From Lysobacter sp. ISL-50 (lineage in GTDB: Bacteria; Pseudomonadota; Gammaproteobacteria; Xanthomonadales; Xanthomonadaceae), in assembly GCF_018612875.1 (NCBI RefSeq), contig NZ_JAGGRI010000009.1, positions 17,507 to 81,506 on the forward strand: a DNA stretch of 64,000 nucleotides, given 5' to 3'. The position numbers and the translations under genes were made by a program. The notes under the pieces were generated by a model, which worked only from the letters and a program-made list of their open reading frames with translations, searched no databases and had not been told where the DNA came from. Below are positions 16,143 to 25,423 of the stretch, one piece after another (positions within the stretch are counted from its first letter, which is position 1; each line of letters opens with the position of its first letter).

Positions 16143-18542
16143 TCACCGCCCCGCGCTCATCGAATACGGCCGCAGCTTGGGATCGCTGGCCCACTGCTTG
16201 TTCGACTGCGCCTGCATGGTGAAGCGCAACTCGCCACCGGCGACGATTTCCTCGTGCCGCAGGAAGCTGCGATTCAAGGGCTGGCCGTTGAGCGTCGCCG
16301 ATCCGATATAGGTGTGCGCTTCGTCCAGACCCTCGGCGATCACGCTGAAGCGCTTGCCGTTGGGCAGGTTGAGCGTCGCGCGCGGCAGGAACGGGCGGCC
16401 GATGGCGTATTCGTTGCTGGCCGGGGCCACCGGGTAGAAGCCCAGGGCGGTGAATACGTACCAGGCCGACATCTGGCCGAGGTCGTCGTTGCCGGCCAGG
16501 CCGTCGGGGCGCGGGGCGTATTGGGTCGCCATGATCTGCTTCAGCCGTTCCTGGGTGCGCCAGGGCTGGCCGGCGTAGCCGTACAGATAGGCGACGTGAT
16601 GGCTGGGTTCGTTGCCGTGGGCGTACCAGCCGATCAGGCCGGTGATGTCTTCCATGTGCTCGAAAATTTTCGGATCGACCTTGGCGTCGAACACTTGGTC
16701 GAGCTTGTCCACCAACTTGGCGTCGCCGCCGAGCGAGCGGGTCAGGCCGGCGACGTCCTGCGGCACGTACCACGAGTATTGCCAGGCGTTGCCTTCGGTG
16801 TAATCGCTGCCGTAGCCGCTGACGGTGGGGTCGAAGGGTTCGCGGAAGCTGCCGTCGCGCTTGCGCGCGCGCATGAAGCCGGTCTTCGCGTCGAAGGCGT
16901 GTTTCCAGTTGCCGGCGCGCTTTTCGAACGTCGCCGCGATGTCCTTGCGGCCCATGTCGGCGGCCACGCGCGAAATCGTCCAGTCGTCGAAGGCGTATTC
17001 CAAGGTCTTCGACGCGGCCTCGCCTTCTTCGTCGATCGGCACGTAGCCCAGTTCCATGTACTGGGCGATGCCGTCGTACGGGCCGTAGCTGGCGCTGGCG
17101 ACCATGGCGTCGAGCGCTTCCTTCGTGTCGTAGCCGCGGATGCCTTTCATGTAGGCGTCGGCGATGACCGGCACAGCGTGGTAGCCGACCATGCACCAGG
17201 TTTCCTGGCCGTGGAAGGCCCACACCGGCAGGATGCCGTAGGGGCTGTCGCGGCGAGAGGCCAGCAGCGAATTGACGAAGTCGTTGTTGCGTTGCTCCGG
17301 CTGCACCAGGGTCAGCAGCGGATGCAGCGCGCGATAGGTGTCCCACAGCGAGAACGTGGAGTGATAGCGAAAGCCCTTCGCCTCGTGCACGGCGTTGTCC
17401 GGGCCGCGGTAACGGCCGTCGCTGTCCATGAACAGACTCGGGCCCATCAGCGTGTGATACAGCGCGGTGTAGAAGCTCTTGCGCATCGGTTCGGGCGCGT
17501 CGGCGTCGATCGCGGACAAGGCCTGCGACCAGGTCTCGCGCGCCTGGGCGCGCACGCCGTCGAAATCGAAACCGGGCACTTCGGCATCCAGATTGGCGAT
17601 GGCGCTGTCTTCGCTGACCGGCGAAATCGCCACTTTGACGATCAAATCCCGGCCTTCGGCCTGCTTGAAATCGAAGCTGCCGACGATCTGCCGGCCTTCG
17701 ATCTGCGCGCGCCGGGTCGGGTCTTTTTCGCCCGGCGGCGGAAAGCCTTTGTAGACGACATCGGCTTCAGTGTCGTTGAAGCTGTGGCCGCTGACCGGAC
17801 GCGAGAAACGCATCGCGAAATACAGCTGCCGGCCCGGCGCCCAGCCGCGGGTTTCGCGGAAACCGGTGACGGTGCCGTCGGCGCGCAGACGCAGGCGCGA
17901 CCACAGCACTTTGCCGGGGTAGTCGTACATGCTCGTGCGCAGGTCGATCAGCACATGCGCGGCCTGCCCTTGCGGGTAGCGATAGCGATGCACGCCGACG
18001 CGCTCGCTGGCGGTGAGTTCGGCGCGGATCTTGTAGTCGTCCAGGGTGACCGCGTAATAGCCGGGCTGCGCCACTTCGTCGTCGTGGCGGAAGCTGGAAC
18101 GGTAGCCGCTGCGCGCGACCTTGGAATCGCCGCGTTCGAGCTTGACCTCACCGGCGATCGGCATCAGCAGCACGTCGCCCAGGTCGGAATGGCCGGTGCC
18201 GGAGAAGTGCGTGTGCGAGAAGCCAACGATGCTGCTGTCGCTGTAGCGATAGCCCGCGGCCCAGCCGTAGGCGTCCTTGCGCGGCTTGATCTCGGTGTCG
18301 GGGCTGAGCTGGATCATGCCGAAGGGCACGGTCGCGCCGGGGAAGGTGTGGCCTTCGCCGCCGGTGCCGATGAAAGGATCGACCGCTTCGAAGGCGCGCC
18401 GGCCGGCGTCGCCGGCGGGGGCGGCGACGGCGCTCCAGACGCAGGCGCCGAGCGCCAGGGCACCGATCCGGCACAACCAGGGTCGGCCGGGCGCCGCGCG
18501 CGGGCCGTCGGGGGCGATAGAAGGCTGGGTCGGCCGGGTCAT
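16143..18542 (-). CDS. GH92 alpha-mannosidase, secreted
   Basis: 799-residue glycoside hydrolase of family 92, calcium-dependent exo-alpha-mannosidases acting on 1,2-, 1,3- or 1,4-linked mannose. A signal segment (GALALGACVWSAVAAPA) predicts export. Family blocks: PFIGTGGEGHTFPGATVPFG, GFSHTHFSGTGHSDLGD, PVWAFHGQETWCMVGYHA, GNEPSHHVAYLYGYAG and GNDDLGQMSAWYVF. MTRPTQPS at 18542 was chosen; an earlier in-frame start would lie closer to the operator. It is divergent from the lacI operon for mannose use, and an operator at 18631-18646 lies 89 bp upstream. Linkage specificity cannot be read from the sequence. Confidence 0.94.
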   Translation of the reverse strand: MTRPTQPSIAPDGPRAAPGRPWLCRIGALALGACVWSAVAAPAGDAGRRAFEAVDPFIGTGGEGHTFPGATVPFGMIQLSPDTEIKPRKDAYGWAAGYRYSDSSIVGFSHTHFSGTGHSDLGDVLLMPIAGEVKLERGDSKVARSGYRSSFRHDDEVAQPGYYAVTLDDYKIRAELTASERVGVHRYRYPQGQAAHVLIDLRTSMYDYPGKVLWSRLRLRADGTVTGFRETRGWAPGRQLYFAMRFSRPVSGHSFNDTEADVVYKGFPPPGEKDPTRRAQIEGRQIVGSFDFKQAEGRDLIVKVAISPVSEDSAIANLDAEVPGFDFDGVRAQARETWSQALSAIDADAPEPMRKSFYTALYHTLMGPSLFMDSDGRYRGPDNAVHEAKGFRYHSTFSLWDTYRALHPLLTLVQPEQRNNDFVNSLLASRRDSPYGILPVWAFHGQETWCMVGYHAVPVIADAYMKGIRGYDTKEALDAMVASASYGPYDGIAQYMELGYVPIDEEGEAASKTLEYAFDDWTISRVAADMGRKDIAATFEKRAGNWKHAFDAKTGFMRARKRDGSFREPFDPTVSGYGSDYTEGNAWQYSWYVPQDVAGLTRSLGGDAKLVDKLDQVFDAKVDPKIFEHMEDITGLIGWYAHGNEPSHHVAYLYGYAGQPWRTQERLKQIMATQYAPRPDGLAGNDDLGQMSAWYVFTALGFYPVAPASNEYAIGRPFLPRATLNLPNGKRFSVIAEGLDEAHTYIGSATLNGQPLNRSFLRHEEIVAGGELRFTMQAQSNKQWASDPKLRPYSMSAGR

Positions 18543-18630
18543 CCAGGGCACTCCGTCTGATACAAAGCGGGGGAAGGCTGGGAACAGGGGCAGCGGCCAG
18601 CCGTCGCTGGGTTTTGGGCGGGCCGACACT

Positions 18631-18646
18631 TTTAGATCGTTCTAAA
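18631..18646. promoter_or_regulatory. LacI-type operator O1
   Basis: Palindrome TTTAGATCGTTCTAAA in the control region shared by the GH92 gene and lacI. Its reverse complement matches the second site at 18732-18747 at 15 of 16 positions. Binding by the adjacent LacI protein is inferred. Confidence 0.75.
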
Positions 18647-18731
18647 TACGGGCAAGCTAACACGGGCCCCGGCCGCGTTCATGCTGCATTGCAGAATGCA
18701 GGGACGGGGCCTAAGCCGCAGGATGACGGCA

Positions 18732-18747
18732 TTTAGAACGATCCAAA
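18732..18747. promoter_or_regulatory. LacI-type operator O2
   Basis: TTTAGAACGATCCAAA, 60 bp before the lacI start. It differs at one base from the reverse complement of O1. The centres are 101 bp apart, close to a multiple of the helical repeat, which would allow a repression loop. Confidence 0.75.
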
Positions 18748-18806
18748 AGCACGCGACCACGCCCTGCCATGCGTCCCGACCGTCCATTGTTTGCGAGGTG
18801 TCATTG

Positions 18807-19859
18807 ATGAACGACGCGCCCGCCCCCCGAGGCCGGGTCACCCTGGCCGATATCGCCCGGGCCTGCGGCCTGTCGCGCGCGACGGTTTCGCTGGTGCTGC
18901 GCGGCAGCCCGCTGGTCCACGCCGACACCCGCGCCCGGGTCGAAGCCGAGCTCAAGCGCCAAGGCTACGTCTATCACCGAGGCGCCGCCAATCTGCGCCG
19001 CAAGGTGTCCACCGGCGTGGCCCTGGTGATCAACGACCTGTCCAACCCGTTCTTCGCCGAATTCGCCGCCGGCGTGGACGAATGGCTGGCCACGGCCGGC
19101 TTCGTCACTCTGCTCGGCAGCACCAACGAGTCGGTCGAACGCCAGCAGGCGGTGCTGACCTCGCTGATGGAGCACGATCCGGCCGGCATCATCCTGTCGC
19201 CGGCCGAAGGCAGCGACGGCGCGCGGGTGCGTCAGCAGATCGGCGAACGCACGCCGGTGCTGGTGTTCAACCGCGAACTCGACGGCACCGCGTGGGACTT
19301 CCTCGCCCTGGACAACACCCACGGCGCGCGTCTGGCGACGCGGCACCTGCTCGATCGCGGCCATCGCCGCATCGCCTTCTTCGGCGGCCATCGCGATTCG
19401 TCCTCGTGCCGGCAACGCCGCCAGGGCTATCGCGAAGCGCTGGCCGAAGCCGGCGTCGAGCCCGAGCCGCAGTGGCTGGTCGAATGCGCGCCCACCCGCC
19501 TGGAAGCGGCGCAACAGACCGGCGCGCTGTTCGTGCGCGATCCGGCGCCGACCGCGGCGGTTTGCTACAACGACGCGGTCGCGCTTGGGTTGATGGCCGG
19601 CTTGGTCGCGCGCGGACGCCGCGCTGGCGGCGATTTCGCCGTGGTCGGATTCGATGACATTCCCGAAGCCTCCGTCGCGTCGCCGACGTTGACCACGATC
19701 GCGGTCGATCCGCGCGCGCGCGGCCGCCAGGCCGCCGAGTTGATCCTCAAGCGCCTGCGCGAACCCGAGCTGCCGCACGCCCACACCGTTGCCCCCGTCC
19801 GGCTGCAGGCACGCAGCAGCAGCGAGGTGCTTGTTCCGCCGCCCGGAGAGTCCGCATGA
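18807..19859 (+). CDS. LacI family regulator of the mannose locus
   Basis: 350-residue repressor. The N-terminal HTH VTLADIARACGLSRATVSLVLRG is followed by a hinge and a periplasmic-binding-protein-like sensor domain (VALVINDLSNPFFAEFAAG, AVVGFDDIPEASVASPTLTTI). ATG 18807 puts the HTH near residue 12, the usual place; an upstream frame from 18681 runs through the operator. It probably binds the two sites just upstream and so controls itself, the three following genes and GH92. The inducer is likely mannose or a related sugar. Stop and next start overlap by four bases. Confidence 0.93.
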   Translation: MNDAPAPRGRVTLADIARACGLSRATVSLVLRGSPLVHADTRARVEAELKRQGYVYHRGAANLRRKVSTGVALVINDLSNPFFAEFAAGVDEWLATAGFVTLLGSTNESVERQQAVLTSLMEHDPAGIILSPAEGSDGARVRQQIGERTPVLVFNRELDGTAWDFLALDNTHGARLATRHLLDRGHRRIAFFGGHRDSSSCRQRRQGYREALAEAGVEPEPQWLVECAPTRLEAAQQTGALFVRDPAPTAAVCYNDAVALGLMAGLVARGRRAGGDFAVVGFDDIPEASVASPTLTTIAVDPRARGRQAAELILKRLREPELPHAHTVAPVRLQARSSSEVLVPPPGESA

Positions 19860-21154
19860 GTCGTCGCGACATGTCCTACACCGCCGCGCTCGCGGTGGTG
19901 ACCATCATCTTCTTCACCTGGGGCGGGCTGACCAGTCTCAACGACGTGCTGATCCCGCATCTCAAAGCCGTGTTCCAGATGAACTACGCGCAGTCGATGC
20001 TGATCCAATCGACCTTCTTCGGCGCCTACTTCCTGATGTCGCTGCCGGCCAGCAAGGTGGTGGCGAAGTTCGGCTACAAGAACAGCATCGTGATCGGTCT
20101 GATCGTCGCCGCCATCGGCGCGGCGATGTTCTTTCCGGCCGCGCGCATTCCCTCGTATCCGCTGTTCCTGGGCGCGCTGTTCGTGCTCGCCAGCGGCATC
20201 ACCCTGCTGCAGGTCTCGGCCAATCCCTACATCAGCCTGCTCGGCGACCCGGCCGGCGCGCCGAGCCGCCTGAACCTGGCGCAGGCGCTGAATTCGCTGG
20301 GCACCACGGTGTTCCCGTACGTGATCGGCCCGCTGATCCTGTCCGGCGCCGTGCTCACCCTGGACGAACTGGCGGCCAAGCCGGTCGCCGAACAGATCGC
20401 CTACCGCGCGCACGAAGCCGCGTCGGTGCAGATGCCGTACATGATCATCGCCGGCTGCCTGCTGCTGCTCGCGGTGTTCGTCTACACCATGCGCATCCCG
20501 TCGCTGGTCGAAGCCACCGAGAGCGCCGACCCGGTGCACCACAGCTTCACCGAGGTGCTGAGCCAGAAGCATCTGTTCTTCGGGGTGATCGCGATCTTCG
20601 TCTACGTCGGCGCCGAGGTTTCGATCGGCAGCTTCCTGATCAACTACATCTCCGCGCCCGAAATCGGCAACCTCGATCACGCCATCGCCAGCAAGTACCT
20701 GGCGTATTACTGGGGCGGCGCGATGGTCGGCCGCTTCATCGGCGCGGCGCTGTTGCGCGTCGCCGATGCGCGCAAGCTGCTGGCCCTGTTCGCGGTCGCG
20801 GTGATCGCGCTGCTGGCGGTGACGATGTCCACGAAGGGTTCGATCGCGATGTACGCGGTGCTGTCGATCGGCCTGTTCAACTCGATCATGTTCCCGACCA
20901 TCTTCACCATCGCCATCGAGCGCCTGGGCCCGATGACCAGCAAGGCCTCCAGCCTGCTGATCATGGGCATCGTCGGCGGCGCGGTGATTCCGCTGGCGCA
21001 GGGCGCGCTGTCGGACGTCATCGGCGTGCAGCACTCGTTCGTGATTCCGCTGGTGTGTTACGTCTTCATCGTCTGGTACGGCCTGAGCGGTTCGCGCATC
21101 CGCGCCGGACAAGGACAGCACACCAGCACGCAAGCTTCAGGAGTGACGCATTGA
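19856..21154 (+). CDS. FucP-like MFS sugar:H+ symporter
   Basis: 432 residues, about 12 TM helices. FFTWGGLTSLNDVLIPHLKAVF and LLQVSANPYISLLGDP are typical of the L-fucose/glucose-galactose permease (FucP) family. Located between lacI and the sugar kinase, overlapping both by a few bases, it should import the monosaccharide released by GH92, most likely mannose, possibly fructose. Inner membrane. Family assignment firm, substrate inferred. Confidence 0.92.
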   Translation: MSRRDMSYTAALAVVTIIFFTWGGLTSLNDVLIPHLKAVFQMNYAQSMLIQSTFFGAYFLMSLPASKVVAKFGYKNSIVIGLIVAAIGAAMFFPAARIPSYPLFLGALFVLASGITLLQVSANPYISLLGDPAGAPSRLNLAQALNSLGTTVFPYVIGPLILSGAVLTLDELAAKPVAEQIAYRAHEAASVQMPYMIIAGCLLLLAVFVYTMRIPSLVEATESADPVHHSFTEVLSQKHLFFGVIAIFVYVGAEVSIGSFLINYISAPEIGNLDHAIASKYLAYYWGGAMVGRFIGAALLRVADARKLLALFAVAVIALLAVTMSTKGSIAMYAVLSIGLFNSIMFPTIFTIAIERLGPMTSKASSLLIMGIVGGAVIPLAQGALSDVIGVQHSFVIPLVCYVFIVWYGLSGSRIRAGQGQHTSTQASGVTH

Positions 21155-22176
21155 TGTCCGCTGCACCGCCGGCCGCTCCCGCCGCCGCCCACACTCACGC
21201 CGCCATCGTCTGCTTCGGCGAGGCGTTGATCGATTTTCTGGCGCGCCCGGCCACCGCCGCGGGCGAGCCGCGTCATTTCGTCGAATACGCCGGCGGCGCG
21301 CCGGCCAATGTCGCCGTCGCCGCCGCGCGCCTGGGCGGCAACGCACGCTTCCTGGGCATGCTGGGCCAGGACATGTTCGGCGATTTCCTCGCCGAGCAGT
21401 TCGACCGCTACGGCGTGGACACGCGACATATCCTGCGCACCCACGAAGCCAAGACCGCGCTGGCCTTCGTTTCGCTCGACGGCGACGGCGAACGCAGTTT
21501 CAGTTTCTATCGCCCGCCCGCCGCCGATCTGCTGTTCCGCGATTCGGATTTCCGCGCCGACAGCTTCAACGGCGCCGGCGTGTTCCATGTGTGTTCCAAC
21601 AGCCTGACCGAGGAAGCGATCGCCGCGACCACGCTGGCGGGCATGCGCCGCGCACGCATGGCCGGCGCGCTGGTGAGCATGGACATGAATCTGCGGCCGT
21701 CTCTGTGGCCGGCCGACGTGGACCCCGCGCCGCGATTGCTGGCGGCGTTGCTGGAAGCCGACCTGATCAAGCTGTGCGGCAGCGAGTTCGAATTCCTCGC
21801 CCGTCACCTGGGCGGCGAAGAAGCCGCGCTGCAGCGGCTGTGGCACGGCTACGCGACCTGCGTGCTGATCACCGACGGCGCCACCCCGATCCGCTGGTTC
21901 ACCCGCACCCGCCGCGGCGAAGCGGCGACCTTCCGGGTCGCGCCCAGCGACACCACCGGCGCCGGCGACGCCTTCGTCGGCGGCCTGTTGCAGCGTCTGG
22001 CCAGCCTGGGCGTGAGCGCAGCCAATTTCGCCGATTTCCTGCAGCGCGAAGACGACTTCGTCGACGCGCTGCGCTATGCCGCCGCGGCCGGCGCGCTCGC
22101 CACGACCCGCCACGGCGCGTTCGCGGCGATGCCCAGCGCGGCCGATGTCGAACGACTGATGCAGGAACAATCATGA
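21154..22176 (+). CDS. PfkB-family fructokinase
   Basis: 340 residues, ribokinase/PfkB fold. The N-terminal CFGEALIDF and GGAPANVAVAAARLG contact the sugar; the C-terminal DTTGAGDAFVGG holds the anion hole and catalytic aspartate. With mannose isomerase next to it, phosphorylation of fructose to fructose-6-phosphate is the likely reaction. ATG 21154 overlaps the transporter stop by one base (TGATG). The frame extends far upstream, but only through the transporter gene. Confidence 0.92.
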   Translation: MSAAPPAAPAAAHTHAAIVCFGEALIDFLARPATAAGEPRHFVEYAGGAPANVAVAAARLGGNARFLGMLGQDMFGDFLAEQFDRYGVDTRHILRTHEAKTALAFVSLDGDGERSFSFYRPPAADLLFRDSDFRADSFNGAGVFHVCSNSLTEEAIAATTLAGMRRARMAGALVSMDMNLRPSLWPADVDPAPRLLAALLEADLIKLCGSEFEFLARHLGGEEAALQRLWHGYATCVLITDGATPIRWFTRTRRGEAATFRVAPSDTTGAGDAFVGGLLQRLASLGVSAANFADFLQREDDFVDALRYAAAAGALATTRHGAFAAMPSAADVERLMQEQS

Positions 22177-23387
22177 ATCTTCCGCTGCACCCGCTGCCCG
22201 ATTTCCGCGACGCGAAGGTGTTGCGCGCGCACGTCCAGGACACGATGGCGTTCTACGATCCGGTCGCGCTCGATCCGGAAGGCGGCTTCTTCCATTACTT
22301 CCGCGACGACGGCACGGTGTACGAGGCCTCGCACCGACACCTCGTCAGCAGCACGCGCTTCGTCTTCAACTACGCGATGGCGGCGATCGAATTCGGCCGC
22401 GACGACTACCGCGAACGCGCCCGCCACGGCCTGCGTTATCTGCGCGAAAAACACCGCAACGCGCAGACCGGCGGTTACGCCTGGACGATCCGCGACGGCG
22501 CGCCGGAAGACCGCATGAACCACTGCTACGGCGGCGCGTTCGTGCTGCTGGCTTATTCGACCGCGCTCAAGGCCGGCATCGATGAAGCGGCGGCGTGGAT
22601 GGACGAAACCTGGGAGTTGCTGGAAGCGCGCTTCTGGGAACCGCAGCACGGCCTGTACCGCGACGAAGCCGACGCCGACTGGAACTTCACCGATTACCGC
22701 GGCCAGAACGCCAACATGCACATGTGCGAGGCGATGCTGGCGGCGTTCGAAGCTTCCGGACAGGCGCGCTATCTGGACCGCGCGCTGACCCTGGCGCAGA
22801 ACATGACCCAGCGTCAGGCGGCGAAGGCCGACGGCCTGGTGTGGGAACACTACGATCGCGACTGGAACATCGACTGGGATTATCACCGCGACGATCCCAA
22901 GCACCTGTTCCGTCCCTGGGGTTTCCAGCCCGGCCATCAGACCGAATGGGCGAAGCTGCTGCTGATCCTCGATCGCCACCTGAGCGCGCGCGGCGGCGCG
23001 CCGGCATGGCTGGTGCCGACGGCGCGGCATTTGTTCGACGTCGCCATCGCGCGTTCGTGGGACGACGAATTCGGCGGGCTGGTCTACGGCTTCGCGCCGG
23101 ACGGCTCGGTCTGCGACGACGACAAATACTTCTGGGTCCAGGCCGAATCGCTGGCGACCGCGGCGCTGCTGGGCGCGCGCACCGGCGACAACCTGTACTG
23201 GCAGTGGTACGACAAGCTGTGGGCGTATGCGTGGCAGCACATGGTCGATCATCGCTACGGCGCGTGGTATCGCATCCTCGACCGCCAGAACCGCAAGTAC
23301 GACGACGAGAAGAGCCCGGCCGGCAAGACCGATTACCACACCATGGGCGCGTGCTTTGAGGTGATGCGCCTGTTGCGGGCGGACTGA
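22173..23387 (+). CDS. D-mannose isomerase, AGE family
   Basis: 404 residues of the N-acylglucosamine 2-epimerase/mannose isomerase superfamily, an (alpha/alpha)6 barrel. The pattern NHCYGGAFVLLAY, QNANMHMCEAMLAAFE, PWGFQPGHQTEWAKLLL and KYFWVQAE(S)LA supplies the conserved histidines and glutamate of the active site. With a fructokinase upstream, interconversion of mannose and fructose is the best reading. ATG 22173 overlaps the kinase stop (ATGA). It completes the chain GH92, import, isomerase, kinase. Confidence 0.9.
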   Translation: MNLPLHPLPDFRDAKVLRAHVQDTMAFYDPVALDPEGGFFHYFRDDGTVYEASHRHLVSSTRFVFNYAMAAIEFGRDDYRERARHGLRYLREKHRNAQTGGYAWTIRDGAPEDRMNHCYGGAFVLLAYSTALKAGIDEAAAWMDETWELLEARFWEPQHGLYRDEADADWNFTDYRGQNANMHMCEAMLAAFEASGQARYLDRALTLAQNMTQRQAAKADGLVWEHYDRDWNIDWDYHRDDPKHLFRPWGFQPGHQTEWAKLLLILDRHLSARGGAPAWLVPTARHLFDVAIARSWDDEFGGLVYGFAPDGSVCDDDKYFWVQAESLATAALLGARTGDNLYWQWYDKLWAYAWQHMVDHRYGAWYRILDRQNRKYDDEKSPAGKTDYHTMGACFEVMRLLRAD

Positions 23388-23553
23388 TTCGCCCGCGTCG
23401 CCGTTGCCGGCGCTCCCGACCGGCGGCGCGACGCCGCATTCATCCGCCGCCGGTCGCGGCATGATGCCCGTCATGCCGCTCCGCTGACGCCCGTACGCGG
23501 CGCGCTAACGTACCCAGGCCTATCCTGCCCGCTCCTTTCACCGGAGCGTGGGC

Positions 23554-23919
23554 ATGGACATTCAGCAGATCGCCGATCGTTACGTCGCCTTGTGTCGCGA
23601 AGGCAAGCACGAACAGATCACCCGCGAGCTTTACGCGGAAGACGCCTCCAGCGTCGAGATCCCCGGTCGCCAGGACGGCCCCCTGGGTAATGTCAAAGGC
23701 CGCGACGCGATCCTGGCCAAGGGCCGCGTGTTCCAGGACGACGTGGTCGAAGTGCACGACAGCTGGTGCAGCGATCCGGTCGTCGGCGGCAACTGGTTCA
23801 GCCTCGCGATGAGCATCGACGCGACCTACAAGAGCATGGGCCGCATGCCGATGGCCGAAGTCGCGGTGTATCAGGTGCGCGACGGCAAGATCGTGCACGA
23901 GCAGTTCTTCTACGGTTGA
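23554..23919 (+). CDS. SnoaL/NTF2-fold protein
   Basis: 121 residues with the cone-shaped NTF2-like layout: an N-terminal helix (IADRYVALCREGKHEQI), LYAEDASSVEIPG, then strands ending VAVYQVRDGKIVHEQFFYG. Family members include isomerases, cyclases and many proteins of unknown function; no catalytic residue can be assigned. ATG 23554 was preferred over GTG 23548. A stand-alone gene. Confidence 0.8.
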   Translation: MDIQQIADRYVALCREGKHEQITRELYAEDASSVEIPGRQDGPLGNVKGRDAILAKGRVFQDDVVEVHDSWCSDPVVGGNWFSLAMSIDATYKSMGRMPMAEVAVYQVRDGKIVHEQFFYG

Positions 23920-24102
23920 GTCGATCGACCCAAGGCCGGGCCGCGGGATCGCTTCGTTGGTCCCGTGGCCTGCATCGATCAGCGCATCCAGGTCACGCCG
24001 GCCTAGCTCAATGCACCATCTCGATACGGACGCGACATTATCCGACGACGTGATCGGCGCGGCCAATGGCCTCAACCGACGGTTGCACGAAAAGCGGCCG
24101 GC

Positions 24103-24594
24103 TCATGCCGATGATTCGACCAAGCCGATCACGGTGAACATCAGCATCAGGATCAACGGAAACATGACCGCGAACAGCACGAACGCCAGCGCGACCAGCA
24201 CCGCGTGCCACAGCGGCCGCGCAGGTCTGCCCGCGGCCGCCTGCGCACGGATCGCGCCGCCTTGCGCCCAATCGGCGAACAGGTACGCGGCCGCCGGCAG
24301 CAACACCAGATAGCTCAGCGCCACGGTGATCCGCTGCGCGCCCTGCGCGTTGAACACGTAGCCGAGCGCGCTGATCGCGGCGAACGCCAGCACCGGCACG
24401 ACTACCAGCCGCAACACCCAGGCCGTGCCGCGCCGTCCCAGCGCCACGTAGTTCATCGACATCAGCCAGACGCCGGCCAATACGCTGCCGATCATGCTGG
24501 CCACGGCGATGGCGATCAGGCCGAACAAGGGTCGGCTGGGCGGGGTCGCGCCGTCTTTTCCGTCCGGCGCCCGATAGGGACTGGGTGCATCCAT
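24103..24594 (-). CDS. Small four-helix membrane protein, paralogue A
   Basis: 163 residues with four to five hydrophobic helices after an N-terminal Pro-rich segment (MDAPSPYRAP). It shares RPLFGLIAIAVASMIGS, a MNYVALGRR loop and a late TM pair with the products of 24830-25303 and 25424-25939. Function unknown; probably an inner membrane protein. No operon linkage beyond the tandem. Confidence 0.7.
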   Translation of the reverse strand: MDAPSPYRAPDGKDGATPPSRPLFGLIAIAVASMIGSVLAGVWLMSMNYVALGRRGTAWVLRLVVVPVLAFAAISALGYVFNAQGAQRITVALSYLVLLPAAAYLFADWAQGGAIRAQAAAGRPARPLWHAVLVALAFVLFAVMFPLILMLMFTVIGLVESSA

Positions 24595-24829
24595 TCGCCA
24601 TCTCCGTCAGCCATCGAACGCGAGGGTTGCGCATGCGCGGCGTATACGCGTGACTGCCACGCGATGGGCGCCGCGGGGAAATGCGCAACCGCTTGCCTCC
24701 ACCGAGCATACCCGTCCCGGCAAAACGAAACTGGCCCGAGGCAGAACCTGTTCCACCTGCGCGCCTTCGACGCAGCGGTGCGACTCGACGTAGCAGATCG
24801 ATTGATCGCGGCTCCGCGACCGACCCGAC

Positions 24830-25303
24830 TCAGCTCAGTTCGAAACCGAATCCGTAGATAGCGATGGCGACCAAGCCCACCAGTACCGTCAACAGCGCCA
24901 GCGCGGCCAGCGCACCGACACCGGCGGCGGCCCAGTTGGAACGCATCGGCAATCCGGCCGAGACCCGCGCGGCGATCGCATCGCCCTGGGTGTGCTTCAT
25001 CCAGTAACCGACCGCGAGCATTTGCGGAATCAGATACACGATGCCGGGCACCTGCTCGGGCAGCAGCATCGACAGCACCACCACGACGATCATGCCCGCC
25101 AGCCCGGACCAGCGCGCCTTGCGCGCCAGATCGAACTGGCCCAATGCGGCGTGATTCATCGCCAGCACCCAGCCGCCGGCGAGGACCGACCCCAGGAAGG
25201 TCGCGACATAGATTCCGCTGGTGCGGAACAAGGGACGGCCGGTATCGGCTGCCACGTCCACCACGGCGGCGGCGGGGGCTTCGTAGGGGTTGTTTGAGTC
25301 CAT
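24830..25303 (-). CDS. Small four-helix membrane protein, paralogue B
   Basis: 157 residues. It starts MDSNNPYEAPAAA, a phrase common at the cytoplasmic N-terminus of small bacterial membrane proteins, followed by GRPLFRTSGIYVATFLGSVLAGG and a NHAALGQ loop matching paralogue A. Four predicted TM helices. Function unknown. Confidence 0.7.
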   Translation of the reverse strand: MDSNNPYEAPAAAVVDVAADTGRPLFRTSGIYVATFLGSVLAGGWVLAMNHAALGQFDLARKARWSGLAGMIVVVVLSMLLPEQVPGIVYLIPQMLAVGYWMKHTQGDAIAARVSAGLPMRSNWAAAGVGALAALALLTVLVGLVAIAIYGFGFELS

Positions 25304-25423
25304 TCGTGTCTTCTCCAGAAGAACCTCGCGCCGATGCGCGAGGCAGATAGCCGCGTCCAGATTAACGCGTCGGCCCGGCGGGCGTCTTCGGGCCGGGCAT
25401 GGCTGTCGCCAGCTTCCGCAACG

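Noticed and set aside
15945..18560. 871-codon open frame on the plus strand opposite GH92
   Set aside because: A shadow frame caused by high GC; the minus-strand frame has clear GH92 motifs.
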